A stretch of 34,383 nt of DNA from an uncultured Oscillospiraceae bacterium (GTDB lineage Bacteria > Bacillota > Clostridia > Oscillospirales > Oscillospiraceae). Shown here piece by piece: positions 22,902-31,514 of the stretch (position 1 is the stretch's first letter; each line of letters starts with the position of its first letter). The notes under the pieces were generated by a model. It saw only the letters and a list, made by a program, of their open reading frames with translations. It did not search any database and was not told where the DNA came from. Made by a program: the position numbers and the translations under genes. The stretch spans positions 1 to 34,383 of the forward strand of contig CANQMO010000024.1 in assembly GCA_947624985.1 (NCBI GenBank). The letters run 5' to 3'.

Positions 22902-22955
22902 ACGCGCGGGAATGTCGCGCGGCTTGGCCTGACCGGCCTGCGCAAGACGTTGCTT

Positions 22956-23819
22956 TTACACCCCAGTACCATCAAAGGGCGGGATATATTCGCTCGCGGC
23001 GCTGGAAAGCTCCTGGGTGTAGCCCTCCAGCAGGCCCAGCGCCGCCATGTAATCGCAGGCGCGCCGGTATTCCTCCTCCGTCAGCCGCCGGTCCGGGCCG
23101 CCCGCCCCGTTGGGGGTGTACTGGCCCATGAGGGAGACCAGCACGTCCCCCGGCCGGAACGTGTCCGCGATCCAGTCCAGCACGGAGAAGGTGTTGTCCA
23201 GCTCCCCCGGCAGCACCAGATGACGGATCATCACGCCCGAGACCAGCATGCCGTCCCCGTCCAGCCGGTAGGGTCCGGTCTGGCGGAACATCTCCGTAAC
23301 GGAGGCCTTCGCCACCTCCGGGTAATCCCCCGCTCCGGACAGCCGCTCCGCCAGGACCCCGTCCATGTACTTCATGTCCGGCAGATACACCTGCGCCTTC
23401 CCCTCCAGGGCCCGGAGGGCCGGAACGGACTCATACCCCCCGGTGTTCCACACCACGGGGACGCGGGGCCGCGGCTCCAGCGCCTGTGCTATGGCGGGCA
23501 GGAAGTGGCTGCCGGTCACAAGATTTATATTGTGCACGCCCTGGGCCTCCAGCTCCCGGAATATCTCCCGGAGCCGGTCCACGGTGACGGCTTTGCCCCG
23601 GGCGCCGGCGCTGATGGCGCGGTTCTGGCAGAACACGCACCGGAGATTACACCCGGCGAAGAACACGGCACCGCTGCCCCGGGTCCCGCTGACGCAGGGC
23701 TCCTCCCAGAAATGGGGCGCGGCACGGGCTACCACCGGGTCCCAGCCCACGCCGCAATAGCCGCTGTGAGCGGCGTCCCGCGGGACGCCGCATTTTCTCG
23801 GGCAGATGGAACAGAGCAT
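22956..23819 (-). CDS. Radical SAM protein, PflX-like
   Basis: This 287-aa protein belongs to the radical SAM enzymes annotated as PflX, putative pyruvate formate-lyase activating enzymes. The SAM [4Fe-4S] motif is CNLRCVFCQN (C-x3-C-x2-C, about residues 58-65). A second cysteine group lies at the N-terminus (MLCSICPRKCGVPR, then GYCG), which may bind another cluster. FSVLDWIADTF and VLVSLMGQYTPNG are also typical of the family. AGAGGTG lies 7 bases before the ATG. No glycyl radical enzyme is nearby, so its partner and reaction are unknown. Confidence 0.9.
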   Translation of the reverse strand: MLCSICPRKCGVPRDAAHSGYCGVGWDPVVARAAPHFWEEPCVSGTRGSGAVFFAGCNLRCVFCQNRAISAGARGKAVTVDRLREIFRELEAQGVHNINLVTGSHFLPAIAQALEPRPRVPVVWNTGGYESVPALRALEGKAQVYLPDMKYMDGVLAERLSGAGDYPEVAKASVTEMFRQTGPYRLDGDGMLVSGVMIRHLVLPGELDNTFSVLDWIADTFRPGDVLVSLMGQYTPNGAGGPDRRLTEEEYRRACDYMAALGLLEGYTQELSSAASEYIPPFDGTGV

Positions 23820-23877
23820 GGGCGAACACCTCTAAACAGGACCCGCGCTGGCAGCGGAAAGAAAAATGCGAAAAAAC

Positions 23878-23906
23878 TTGCCGGAGGGGGACAGGTATGC
23901 TATAGT
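23878..23906 (+). promoter_or_regulatory. Promoter of the UbiA/glycosyltransferase cassette
   Basis: TTGCCG (23878-23883) and TATAGT (23901-23906) are 17 bp apart, and the -10 is extended (TGC before it). It lies about 57 bp before the UbiA start and probably drives the four genes to 28223. Confidence 0.65.
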
Positions 23907-23962
23907 TAGTTATATCGCAAATTTGATAAAAAAGCAAAACTTATTGTTCAAAGGAAAGATAA

Positions 23963-24799
23963 ATGGACTATTTGCGGTTGATGCGCGTAAAGCACTATGT
24001 AAAGAACCTGCTGGTGTTCGTGCCGCTGTTTTTCGGCAGAGGCATCTTCAGCGGACCGCTGCTGTTCACCGCGGCGCAGGGCTTTGTGTGCTTCTGCCTG
24101 GCCTCCTCGGCGGTATATATCTTTAATGATATAAAAGACGTGGAGAAGGACAAAAACCATCCGAAGAAAAAGAACAGGCCCATCGCCAGCGGCCGGGTGA
24201 GCAAAACGAACGCCCTGATATTGCTGGCGGTCTGCGTTCTGGGCGCGGCGGGGCTGACCGCTTTCAGCGGCAATTGGCTCGCGGCCGGGTTCCTGGGCGC
24301 GTACCTGCTTTTGAATGTGGGATACAGCGCGGGGCTGAAAGATATCCCCATCGTGGACGTGGTGATCCTGGCGTCCGGTTTCGTGCTGCGGGTGCTGTAC
24401 GGGGGGGCGCTGACAGGTATCGAGATATCCAACTGGCTTTATCTGGTGATCGTGTCCGGCTCGCTGTACATGGGGCTCGGCAAGCGGCGCAACGAGCTGC
24501 GCCGGCAGACGGATACCAGGACGGTGCTCAAGTTTTACAACGAGGCGTTTCTGGACAAGAACATGTATGTGGCCGTGTCGCTGGTGATCGTGTTTTACGC
24601 CCTGTGGGCCATGGAGAGCACGTCGCCCGCCATGATCTGGACGGTGCCGGCGGTCATGATCATTCTCATGCGATACAGCTTTGACGTGGAGGGAAACTCG
24701 GACGGCGACCCGGTGGAAGTGATACTGCATGACAAGGCCCTTATTGCCCTGGCGGGAATATATGCGCTGGCAGTATTTGTGCTGTACTATCTGCTCTAG
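23963..24799 (+). CDS. UbiA family decaprenyl-phosphate phosphoribosyltransferase-like enzyme
   Basis: This 278-aa membrane enzyme has about 8-9 helices. The first aspartate motif is NDIKDVEKD (residues 55-63), followed by HPKKKNRPIASG. That arrangement is the mark of DPPR synthases such as Mycobacterium Rv3806c, which join PRPP ribose-5-phosphate to polyprenyl phosphate. The second aspartate region is YSAGLKDIPIVDVVILASGFVLR. The product would be a polyprenyl-phospho-ribose-5-phosphate, a donor for pentose units in surface glycans. AAAGGAAAG lies 4 bases before the ATG. It leads a cassette with a GT-C-like protein, a GT4 and GtrA. The epimerase genes dprE1/dprE2, needed to make an arabinose form, are not in the window. 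Confidence 0.85.
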   Translation: MDYLRLMRVKHYVKNLLVFVPLFFGRGIFSGPLLFTAAQGFVCFCLASSAVYIFNDIKDVEKDKNHPKKKNRPIASGRVSKTNALILLAVCVLGAAGLTAFSGNWLAAGFLGAYLLLNVGYSAGLKDIPIVDVVILASGFVLRVLYGGALTGIEISNWLYLVIVSGSLYMGLGKRRNELRRQTDTRTVLKFYNEAFLDKNMYVAVSLVIVFYALWAMESTSPAMIWTVPAVMIILMRYSFDVEGNSDGDPVEVILHDKALIALAGIYALAVFVLYYLL

Positions 24800-24884
24800 T
24801 GCGCGGCCGGACCGACGCGCGCACATTTAATAGCCGGCTCCGATCGGACCGCCGGGTACATACGATGGAGAGGTAAAACGAAAC

Positions 24885-26687
24885 ATGATAGTTTTATATG
24901 GGGCATGCACACTGATAGGGCTGTGGGTCCTTGGCTTTGCCGTCGTACAGCTGTTCCACTGCCAGGAGAGCGTGCTGGTCAAAAAAAGCGTACTGATCTA
25001 TATCCTTTTCGGCTTTATCGGTTCGGTATCTCTGATCATGATACTGGGCCTGTTTTTGCCTTTAGACCGGGTGGCGGTCCTGATGGCGGCGCTTGTTGTT
25101 TTCCTGTTCGCGGTGAATTTCAAGAAAATAAGGCTGTTGTTCAAGCAGAGCACCCGTTCCGATAAGGCGGTGTTTCTTTTTCTTTTTATCCCGCTGGTGG
25201 TTATCGGACTGCCTCAGCTCTTGAGGCATGAATTATATACCAGTGTCGTTTATAATAACGATTTTGCCCTTTATATGGCATCCTTCGACTGGCTGAAGAC
25301 CCATTCGATCCTTGCCCCCGTGGAATATTCCCTGGCGTATCCGTTTTATTCCATGGCAAGATATATGATAGATAATACCCGGATCGGAACGGATGTTTTC
25401 GGCGCGGTCCTGTGCGATCTATTCAAATTGGAAGCCTATGAGGTATTTCCCGTACTTATCGTTCTGTCCGCTGATCTTGTGATGATCTCCGTATATGAGT
25501 TCATACGGCATTTTACCGGGAATAAAACGGTCGCTCTGTCGTTCGGGCTGTTTGCCGCGGTCAATGGGAACCTGCTGACCATACTGCTCAAACAATATGT
25601 TCCCCAGGTGTTGGGCGCCTCCCTGTTGATCCTCGCGTTTTACAGCATTCATGAATTTTTCCAAAGTCAGGCCAGAGAGGATATGATCGTTTGCGCCCTT
25701 TCGCTGAGCGGCGTGATGGCGGTATATTGTGAATTCGCGGTATATATCGTCCTGTTTATTTTGATGTATCTGATCTTGTACGCGGCCGGCAGGAAGAACG
25801 ATCTCAAAAGCACAGGCGCCGTCATAGGAAAGCTGTTTTGCATATGCTGGCTGATGATCATGTTCAATATCTTCGGCGCATATAAAGCCGTAAAATTCAA
25901 TCTGGATATATTTACGCGCGTCCACGACAGGGGCGCGGCGGATATCGACCCTTACAGAGGCAATATGCTTGGGCTCGGGAAGATCGTCGGCTGCCTGCTG
26001 GGCATTTCGGATTACCTCTCGGAGATGGATATCTTCTACCAGATCGCTTTAGCAGCCGGATGTATCGTCGCGTGCGCTTTGATGATCGGCTGTATCGTCA
26101 AAGATAAAGGAGCGGGGAGAAAATTCACTGTCGTTTCTATTCTGGTATTTTTGGGGCTGGAATGCTATTTCCGCCTTTCCAAAGGCGCCTATCAGGAATA
26201 TAAGGGCATCACATCCGGTTCCATGCTCATGATAGCCCTGTTGGGATATATGACCGCGGTGATGGTCTCTCAGTGCAAGAGCAAAAAATTCCTACAATAT
26301 GGGGTCATCACCGTATTCGCGTGTGTGATCCTGTATAGTATGATCGGCCCGATGGACACATATTTTTCAAACCAGATCACCTGCGATTCCAATTCAATGA
26401 AGTTAAAAGACGCCGTCGCTCAGTGGGTCCCGGAAGAGGAAATGGTCGAGCTCGACAGCTCTATCAATATAGCAGATTATATATCGGCCTCCTATGCCCT
26501 GAAGGACCGCGCGGTCAACTGTAATACGAATCTGTCGAACTTATCGTATTTCCAGCAATTTGAAGACGATGATCCGTCGAAATACATCATATATCCCAGC
26601 GGATATGATTACTCGGCCAATGACTCCGGGGAGCTGTTGTGGCAGAACAACAAATATGCGCTTGTGGAAAGAGACTATATGCCGTAA
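24885..26687 (+). CDS. Polytopic membrane protein, probable GT-C glycosyltransferase
   Basis: This 600-aa protein has roughly 11-13 hydrophobic helices spread over residues 1-490 and a soluble C-terminal part of about 110 residues outside the membrane (SNSMKLKDAVAQWVPEEEMVELDSS onward, rich in Asp/Asn/Tyr). After the third or fourth helix, the loop YNNDFALYMASFDWLKTHS carries acidic residues where GT-C enzymes keep their catalytic Asp. I do not recognise a named family. GGAGAGG lies about 11 bases before the ATG. Codon use is more AT-rich than in the core genes. By context it would use a lipid-linked sugar, perhaps the pentose donor made by the UbiA enzyme, to decorate a surface polymer. Confidence 0.75.
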   Translation: MIVLYGACTLIGLWVLGFAVVQLFHCQESVLVKKSVLIYILFGFIGSVSLIMILGLFLPLDRVAVLMAALVVFLFAVNFKKIRLLFKQSTRSDKAVFLFLFIPLVVIGLPQLLRHELYTSVVYNNDFALYMASFDWLKTHSILAPVEYSLAYPFYSMARYMIDNTRIGTDVFGAVLCDLFKLEAYEVFPVLIVLSADLVMISVYEFIRHFTGNKTVALSFGLFAAVNGNLLTILLKQYVPQVLGASLLILAFYSIHEFFQSQAREDMIVCALSLSGVMAVYCEFAVYIVLFILMYLILYAAGRKNDLKSTGAVIGKLFCICWLMIMFNIFGAYKAVKFNLDIFTRVHDRGAADIDPYRGNMLGLGKIVGCLLGISDYLSEMDIFYQIALAAGCIVACALMIGCIVKDKGAGRKFTVVSILVFLGLECYFRLSKGAYQEYKGITSGSMLMIALLGYMTAVMVSQCKSKKFLQYGVITVFACVILYSMIGPMDTYFSNQITCDSNSMKLKDAVAQWVPEEEMVELDSSINIADYISASYALKDRAVNCNTNLSNLSYFQQFEDDDPSKYIIYPSGYDYSANDSGELLWQNNKYALVERDYMP

Positions 26688-26717
26688 CGCCCGGCCGGAC
26701 ATGTGGGAGAGGCCATC

Positions 26718-27827
26718 ATGGAAAAAAAGAAGATCCTGATCATTCTGAATTATTACGCGCCCTATATCAGCGGCGTGACGGAATATGCCCGATTGGCGGC
26801 GGAAATGCTGGCGAGAGACGGGCATGACGTGACGGTGCTCGCCTCCAATCACGCGGGCCTCGCGGAGCGCGAAGAGATAAACGGCGTGCATGTACATCGG
26901 GCAAAGGTTCTGATGAAGATCAGCAAGGGGACGATCAGCCCGGCGTTCATCGTCTTGGCCAGGAAGCTGTCGAAGCAGGCCGATGTGGTCAATCTCCATT
27001 GCCCCATGCTGGAGTCCGGGCTGATCTCTCTACTGATACCCAGGGCCAAGATCGTTACGATGTATCATTGCGACGTCAATCTGCCCGCCTCGTTCATAAA
27101 CAAACTCATCGTCCGTATCATGGACCTGTCCCACCGTATCTGCCTCGGCAGGTCGAGGGCCATAACGGTCACGAGCGTCGATTACGCCGCCCATTCGCGG
27201 GTCGCGGGAAAATACCTTGATAAAACGATGGAGATCGCCGCGCCGATCAAAGAATACTTCCCGCAGAAGATCGAAAAGGGAGATAAGAAGGTCATCGGCT
27301 TTTGCGGGCGGATCGTGGAAGAAAAGGGACTGGACGTTCTGCTGAAAGCCTTTGAATCGATCCGCGGGCAAAGGGATGACGTCGAATTGCGGATCGCCGG
27401 GGATTACCGCTCCGTCGCGGGGGGCAGCATATATCCGCGGCTGAAAGCCTATGTGGATGAGAACGGTATAAAAGACGTCTATTTTCTGGGGAAGCTGCCC
27501 GAGGATGAGATGCCCCGGTTCTTTTCCGCGCTGGACGTGTTCGTCCTCCCCAGCGTCAACTCGCTGGAAGCCTTTGGGATGGTCCAGATCGAGGCCATGC
27601 GCTGCGGCGCGCCGGTCGTTTCTTCTGACCTGTACGGCGTCCGGTCCATCGTGCGGCGCACAGGCGCCGGCGTCGTATCCAAAACGGGCGATCACAGAGA
27701 CCTGGCGGCGTGTATTTTAAGAGTTTTGGAGAACAGAGAAAAGTACTCCCGATCCGTTGAGGAAATAGAACAGGTGTACAGCAACAAAATATGGGGAGAT
27801 AGCTACAAAAAGGCGCTTTTTGGTTGA
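26718..27827 (+). CDS. Glycosyltransferase family 4 protein
   Basis: This 369-aa GT-B enzyme has an N-terminal Rossmann half with KKKILIILNYYAPYISGVTEYARLAAEMLARDGHDVTVL. The C-terminal half has GFCGRIVEEKGLDVLLKAF for nucleotide-sugar binding and the retaining EX7E motif (E284-AFGMVQI-E292) followed by AMRCGAPVVSSD. It lacks a membrane helix and probably acts at the inner face of the membrane. I took the ATG at 26718 because GGGAGAGG lies 5 bases upstream; an in-frame GTG at 26703 overlaps that site. It follows the GT-C gene by 30 bases and stands 3 bases before GtrA. Confidence 0.93.
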   Translation: MEKKKILIILNYYAPYISGVTEYARLAAEMLARDGHDVTVLASNHAGLAEREEINGVHVHRAKVLMKISKGTISPAFIVLARKLSKQADVVNLHCPMLESGLISLLIPRAKIVTMYHCDVNLPASFINKLIVRIMDLSHRICLGRSRAITVTSVDYAAHSRVAGKYLDKTMEIAAPIKEYFPQKIEKGDKKVIGFCGRIVEEKGLDVLLKAFESIRGQRDDVELRIAGDYRSVAGGSIYPRLKAYVDENGIKDVYFLGKLPEDEMPRFFSALDVFVLPSVNSLEAFGMVQIEAMRCGAPVVSSDLYGVRSIVRRTGAGVVSKTGDHRDLAACILRVLENREKYSRSVEEIEQVYSNKIWGDSYKKALFG

Positions 27828-27830
27828 GAC

Positions 27831-28223
27831 ATGAAACGAAATTTGATCGAATTGATTAAATATGGTTTTTGGGGGTGCGTTTCCACAGGGATAAACCTCC
27901 TGCTGTTTTATCTGTTCATCTATCTCCATATGCAGTATATCGGCGCCAATGTGCTCTCTTATGTTATCGCCGTCGTGTTTTCCTATGTGTTCAATAATCT
28001 GTTCGTGTTCAGGGAAAACAATGCCGGCCGCCTGGAAAAGGGGATCAAGTATTTTGCAATGCGCGGGGTCTCCATTCTCGTTGACAGCGCGCTGCTTGCC
28101 TTCCTGTACGAGATCTGCGGCATCGATATCGTGGTGAGCAAGATCATCGACAGCCTTATCATCATCATAAGCACCTTCATCATCAGCAAGCTGTTTATTT
28201 TTAAGAACAACAGCGCCGGCTGA
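27831..28223 (+). CDS. GtrA-like flippase family protein
   Basis: This 130-aa protein has four membrane helices. It starts KRNLIELIKYGFWGCVSTGINLLLFYLF and has SYVIAVVFSYVFNNLFVFRE, typical of GtrA/DPMS2-like proteins. These help move or use polyprenyl-phosphate-linked sugars, or anchor a synthase. It lies 3 bases after the GT4 gene and ends the cassette, with a terminator at 28259-28302. Its presence supports a lipid-carrier-based glycosylation route. Confidence 0.92.
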   Translation: MKRNLIELIKYGFWGCVSTGINLLLFYLFIYLHMQYIGANVLSYVIAVVFSYVFNNLFVFRENNAGRLEKGIKYFAMRGVSILVDSALLAFLYEICGIDIVVSKIIDSLIIIISTFIISKLFIFKNNSAG

Positions 28224-28258
28224 CAGGCCCCGGCGGCCGCGCGCCGGCAGTAAGTGTG

Positions 28259-28302
28259 AAAAGCGCTTCCCCCCGCCATGCATGGCAGGGGGAAGCACTT
28301 TT
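28259..28302. terminator. Bidirectional terminator after gtrA
   Basis: AAAAGCGCTTCCCCC and GGGGGAAGCACTTTT pair (one mismatch), with an inner GCCATG/CATGGC. TTTT closes the plus strand and the mirrored AAAA gives TTTT on the minus strand. It lies between convergent gtrA and the XRE gene. Confidence 0.88.
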
Positions 28303-28315
28303 GCCGCCCGGGGCG

Positions 28316-28906
28316 TTATTTTCCCGCCGTGAACCGCCAGAGCCAAAACATGATAAGCGACACGACCACGCCCAGTAGCCCGGACCCGGCGGCCAGCAGG
28401 GCCTTCTGGTAGGGGCGCTTGCCCTCCTCCCGGGCCTTTTCGATCTCGGTGAGGGTCTTGCCCTCGGTGAAGGCTACGATCTCCTTGTAGGTCTGGATGT
28501 CGAACTTCTTTTTCCACTTCTCCACCCGGAAGGACCAGGCGAGGGCCACGACGGCCAGGACCGACCAGGCCGCCAGACCCCACCACCGCCACAGCAGCGC
28601 CAGCGGTACGCATGTCACGATCATGGCAATGAACAGCGCCGTGAAGATATTACTGTCCCGCCGGAAAGCCGCGCGCTCCTGCTCGTCGATGTGTCGTTTC
28701 ATTTCCGCGATATCTCCTTTGACAAGATCGTCAAGGGACACGGAAAAGACCTCTGCCAGCAGGAGCAGGCTCTTGATGTCGGGGCAGGTCCGGCCGTTTT
28801 CCCAGTTGGAGACGGACTGGCGGGTGGCGTACACCCGCTCCGCTAGCTCGTCCTGAGAAAGGCCCAGGGCCTGCCGTCTTTTTCGTATCTGGCCGCCAAG
28901 TTCCAT
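28316..28906 (-). CDS. XRE-family regulator with three membrane helices
   Basis: This 196-aa protein joins an N-terminal HTH domain (1-66: GGQIRKRRQALGLSQDELAE, VYATRQSVSNWENGRTCPDIKSLLLLAEVFSVSLDDLVKGD) to a membrane part. The helices fall at about residues 86-104, 108-126 and 168-191, with a charged loop between (FRVEKWKKKFDIQTYKEI). Membrane-bound XRE proteins are common in gut clostridia; they may sense envelope state while bound to DNA. AAGGAGG lies 9 bases before the ATG. It sits between the glycan cassette and the aag operon, 75 bp after aag on the same strand. Its targets are unknown. Confidence 0.9.
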   Translation of the reverse strand: MELGGQIRKRRQALGLSQDELAERVYATRQSVSNWENGRTCPDIKSLLLLAEVFSVSLDDLVKGDIAEMKRHIDEQERAAFRRDSNIFTALFIAMIVTCVPLALLWRWWGLAAWSVLAVVALAWSFRVEKWKKKFDIQTYKEIVAFTEGKTLTEIEKAREEGKRPYQKALLAAGSGLLGVVVSLIMFWLWRFTAGK

Positions 28907-28980
28907 GTTCCGCGCCTCCTTGCCCTGCCAGCATACGGGAAAAGCGGCGGAACGTCTATCAAAGGTCTTTTACATAGGCG

Positions 28981-29487
28981 TTACTCCGCAGCCGTGAACC
29001 GCCAGAGACGAGCCTGATCCGACCGGGCGGCGTAGCCGATGCCCACCCGGGGAGACGCCTCCACGCGCTCCGGCACGAAACCGTCGTCGGCCAGCGCCAG
29101 GGCCCCGCCCAGGGGCGTGTCGTTCAGGGACTTGTCGATCTGCAGCAGTTTTGTCACCCGGCCCGGGCCGCTGGCTCCCTCCACGCCCCGGATCAGCACG
29201 GCCTGGGGGTCCTCCGCCGGGCCGGTGACCAGATTCAGCATCCAGTGGATGCCATAGCACAGATACACATAGATGGTCCCAGCGGGATGGTACAGCGTCT
29301 CCGTGCGCTTGGTCCGGCCGTGACAGGCGTGGCAGGCGGTGTCGGCCTCGCCGAAGTACGCCTCCGTCTCCGTGATCCGTGCCCGGAGCACGGTCCCGTC
29401 CGGCAGACGGCGGACCAATATCTTCCCTATCAGGACCCGGGCCGCCTCCGGCGCGGGCAGGTCAAGGATATTCATAGGTGTATCCAT
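28981..29487 (-). CDS. aag: 3-methyladenine DNA glycosylase (AAG/MPG family)
   Basis: This 168-aa enzyme removes alkylated purines such as 3-methyladenine in base-excision repair. It has the AAG marks LIGKILVRRL, ARITETEAYFGEADTACHA (catalytic Glu and the substrate pocket), GRTKRTETLYHPAGTIYVYLCYGIHWMLN and LIRGVEG. It is slightly shorter than most members (about 190-200). I took ATG 29487 because GAGGAG lies 7 bases upstream. It overlaps apbE by 26 bases. It shares an operon with apbE and the AKR/ferredoxin gene, an odd functional mix. Confidence 0.93.
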   Translation of the reverse strand: MDTPMNILDLPAPEAARVLIGKILVRRLPDGTVLRARITETEAYFGEADTACHACHGRTKRTETLYHPAGTIYVYLCYGIHWMLNLVTGPAEDPQAVLIRGVEGASGPGRVTKLLQIDKSLNDTPLGGALALADDGFVPERVEASPRVGIGYAARSDQARLWRFTAAE

Positions 29488-30502
29488 CGCTGTTCTCCTC
29501 AAAGCCGCCGGCCAGCCCCGCCGTCACGATCACGCGGCGGTCCTTGGTGATGAGGACCAGGTCCACGTCGTCGTGGGCGGCGGCATAGTCCAGGGCCCTG
29601 TCCGCGCCAAGGACGAACAGCGCCGTGGAGAGCGCGTCGGCCCGGGCCCCGTCCGCCGTCACCACCGTGACGGAGGCAAGGTCGTTGTCCACAGGCCGGC
29701 CCGTAGACGGGTCCAGAATGTGGATATAGGTATGGCCGTCCTGTTCAAAATACCGCTGGTAGCCCCCGGAGGTGACCACCGCCGTCTGGCCCACGCTGAC
29801 CGTGCCCACATAGGCGCCGGTATCGGCAGGGTCCGTCACGGCCACCTGCCACGGCTTGCCGTCCGGCCGGGCGTCGCCCAGAGTCTGCACGTTGCCGCCC
29901 AGCGAGAAAATGGCCCTTTTGGCCCCGGCGGCCTTGGCCGCATCCGCGGCCTTCTGGGCCGCGTAGCCCTTGGCCACCGCGCCCAGAGACACGGCCATGC
30001 CCGCCGGCAACGCCACGGTCCCGGCGGCCTCGTCGATGGCGATGGCGTCCGTGTCCTTGGCCGCCAGCAGACGGTCCAGTTCGCTCTGGTCCGGCACCCG
30101 GTAGTCCCCGGTGGTGAAGCCCCATGCCCGGATGACGGGGTAGAGGGCCGGGTCCAGAGCGCCGTCCGTCTCCCGCCCCACGTCCAGAGCCGTTTCCAGC
30201 ACGGCCCGGCAATGGTCGGATACGGTCACGGCCCCGCCTGCCCCGGCGTTCAGGGCGTGGACGGAGCTTTCCGGCTCCTCCGGGTCCAGGTCCGCCGCCA
30301 GCGCGTTGATGACGTCCGTCGCGGCGGTCAGCGCCGCCTCGCCGGCGTCCCCGTAAGCGGTCAGAAACATCACCGTGTCCATGGCGAAAAGCTGCTTTTC
30401 GTGCTTTTCGGCCCCGGTCCCGCCGCAGCCGGTCAGGGCCAGGGCCAGGGCCAGGGCGGCAGCGGCGGCGACGGCTTTAAAGCTCGTCCTTGTGGGCTTC
30501 AT
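29462..30502 (-). CDS. apbE: FAD:protein FMN transferase, lipoprotein
   Basis: ApbE attaches FMN covalently to Thr in target proteins (for example Rnf/Nqr subunits) outside the membrane. The protein is 346 aa. It has a lipoprotein signal with lipobox L-T-G-C26. The body shows FAMDTVMFLTAYG, SLGAVAKGYAAQKAAD, FSLGGNVQTLG, GGYQRYFEQDGHTYIHILDPSTGRP and the metal-binding ARADALSTALFVLG. GGGAG lies 4 bases before the ATG, which overlaps the end of the AKR gene by 26 bases. No flavin target with a clear flavinylation site is in the window. Confidence 0.95.
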   Translation of the reverse strand: MKPTRTSFKAVAAAAALALALALTGCGGTGAEKHEKQLFAMDTVMFLTAYGDAGEAALTAATDVINALAADLDPEEPESSVHALNAGAGGAVTVSDHCRAVLETALDVGRETDGALDPALYPVIRAWGFTTGDYRVPDQSELDRLLAAKDTDAIAIDEAAGTVALPAGMAVSLGAVAKGYAAQKAADAAKAAGAKRAIFSLGGNVQTLGDARPDGKPWQVAVTDPADTGAYVGTVSVGQTAVVTSGGYQRYFEQDGHTYIHILDPSTGRPVDNDLASVTVVTADGARADALSTALFVLGADRALDYAAAHDDVDLVLITKDRRVIVTAGLAGGFEENSDGYTYEYP

Positions 30503-31499
30503 AGAACTCCCGGTAGTCCTTCAGCATGTACCGGAGCACCTTGGGGGTATCCAGATGGTAGGGACACCTGGACTTGCACTTGCCGCAGTTGAGGCAGGTC
30601 TCGATCTTATTCATCTTCTCCTGCCAGGCGGGGGTGAAGTAGGGCCGCCAGGGGCTGCGGCGGATGAGCATATCCATCCGGGCGCAGTTGCGTATCTCGA
30701 TACCCTGGGGGCAGGGCATGCAGTAGCCGCAGCTGCGGCAGAACTGGCCGCCCAGCTGGGCCCGGTCCGCGTCGATGATCGCCTGTAGCGCATCGTCCAG
30801 AGCGGGGTCCTCCTCCGCCAGGGAGAGCCACTGCTCCAGCTCTTCCATGGTCTGCACGCCGTAAATGGGCACCACGCCGGTCTGCTCCCTCATGAACGCG
30901 TGGACCACCCGGGCGTTGGACAGCAGCCCGCCCGCCAGCGCCTTCATGGCGATGAAGCCCATGTCCGCCGCCAGACAGGACCTGACCAGGTCCGCTTCCT
31001 CGGGACTGGACAGGTAGCTGAAGGGGAATTGAAGGGTCTCGAACCGGCCGGAGGCCACCGCCTCCTGGGCGAAGCGGATGGAGTGGCTGGTGACGCCGAT
31101 GTGCCGGACCCAGCCCCTGGCTTTGGCCTCCTCCGCCGCCTGGAAGGCGCCGTTGTCCACCTCGTCCCATTGGGAGACCATGTGGAACTGGAAAAGGTCT
31201 ATGTAGTCCGTTTTCAGCCGCTCCAGAGAGGACTGGATATGGGCGGAGACGGTGTCGTAGTCCCGGCCCATGCTCTTGGTGGAGATGACGATATCCCCCC
31301 GCACGTCGGCCAGCGCCAGGCCGAGCTTCTCCTCGGAGTCGGTGTAGGAGTTAGCGGTGTCGAAGTAGCGGATGCCGCCCTCATAAGCCCGGCGGAGAAT
31401 ACGCACCGCCTCGTCCTTGTCCCGCCGCTGGATGGGCAGAGCGCCGAAGGCGGGCTTTGTCACGGTAAGGCCCGTTTTGCCAAGTACGATAGTCTGCAT
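30477..31499 (-). CDS. Aldo/keto reductase with C-terminal 2x[4Fe-4S] ferredoxin domain
   Basis: The 340-aa protein has a TIM-barrel AKR part (residues 1-250) with the catalytic tetrad D47, Y52, K75 and H106 (RYFDTANSYTDSE, ISTKSMG, DLFQFHM). The C-terminal part holds cysteine groups CRSCGYCMPCPQGI (about 255) and CLNCGKCKSRCPYH (about 305), expected to bind two [4Fe-4S] clusters. Such fusions are common in anaerobes; the true substrate is unknown, and electrons may pass between the clusters and a nicotinamide or flavin. GAGGTG lies 7 bases before the ATG. It heads an operon with apbE and aag. An inverted repeat at 31515-31539 lies over its promoter. Confidence 0.93.
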   Translation of the reverse strand: MQTIVLGKTGLTVTKPAFGALPIQRRDKDEAVRILRRAYEGGIRYFDTANSYTDSEEKLGLALADVRGDIVISTKSMGRDYDTVSAHIQSSLERLKTDYIDLFQFHMVSQWDEVDNGAFQAAEEAKARGWVRHIGVTSHSIRFAQEAVASGRFETLQFPFSYLSSPEEADLVRSCLAADMGFIAMKALAGGLLSNARVVHAFMREQTGVVPIYGVQTMEELEQWLSLAEEDPALDDALQAIIDADRAQLGGQFCRSCGYCMPCPQGIEIRNCARMDMLIRRSPWRPYFTPAWQEKMNKIETCLNCGKCKSRCPYHLDTPKVLRYMLKDYREFYEAHKDEL

Positions 31500-31514
31500 G
31501 ATCGGTCACCTCGA

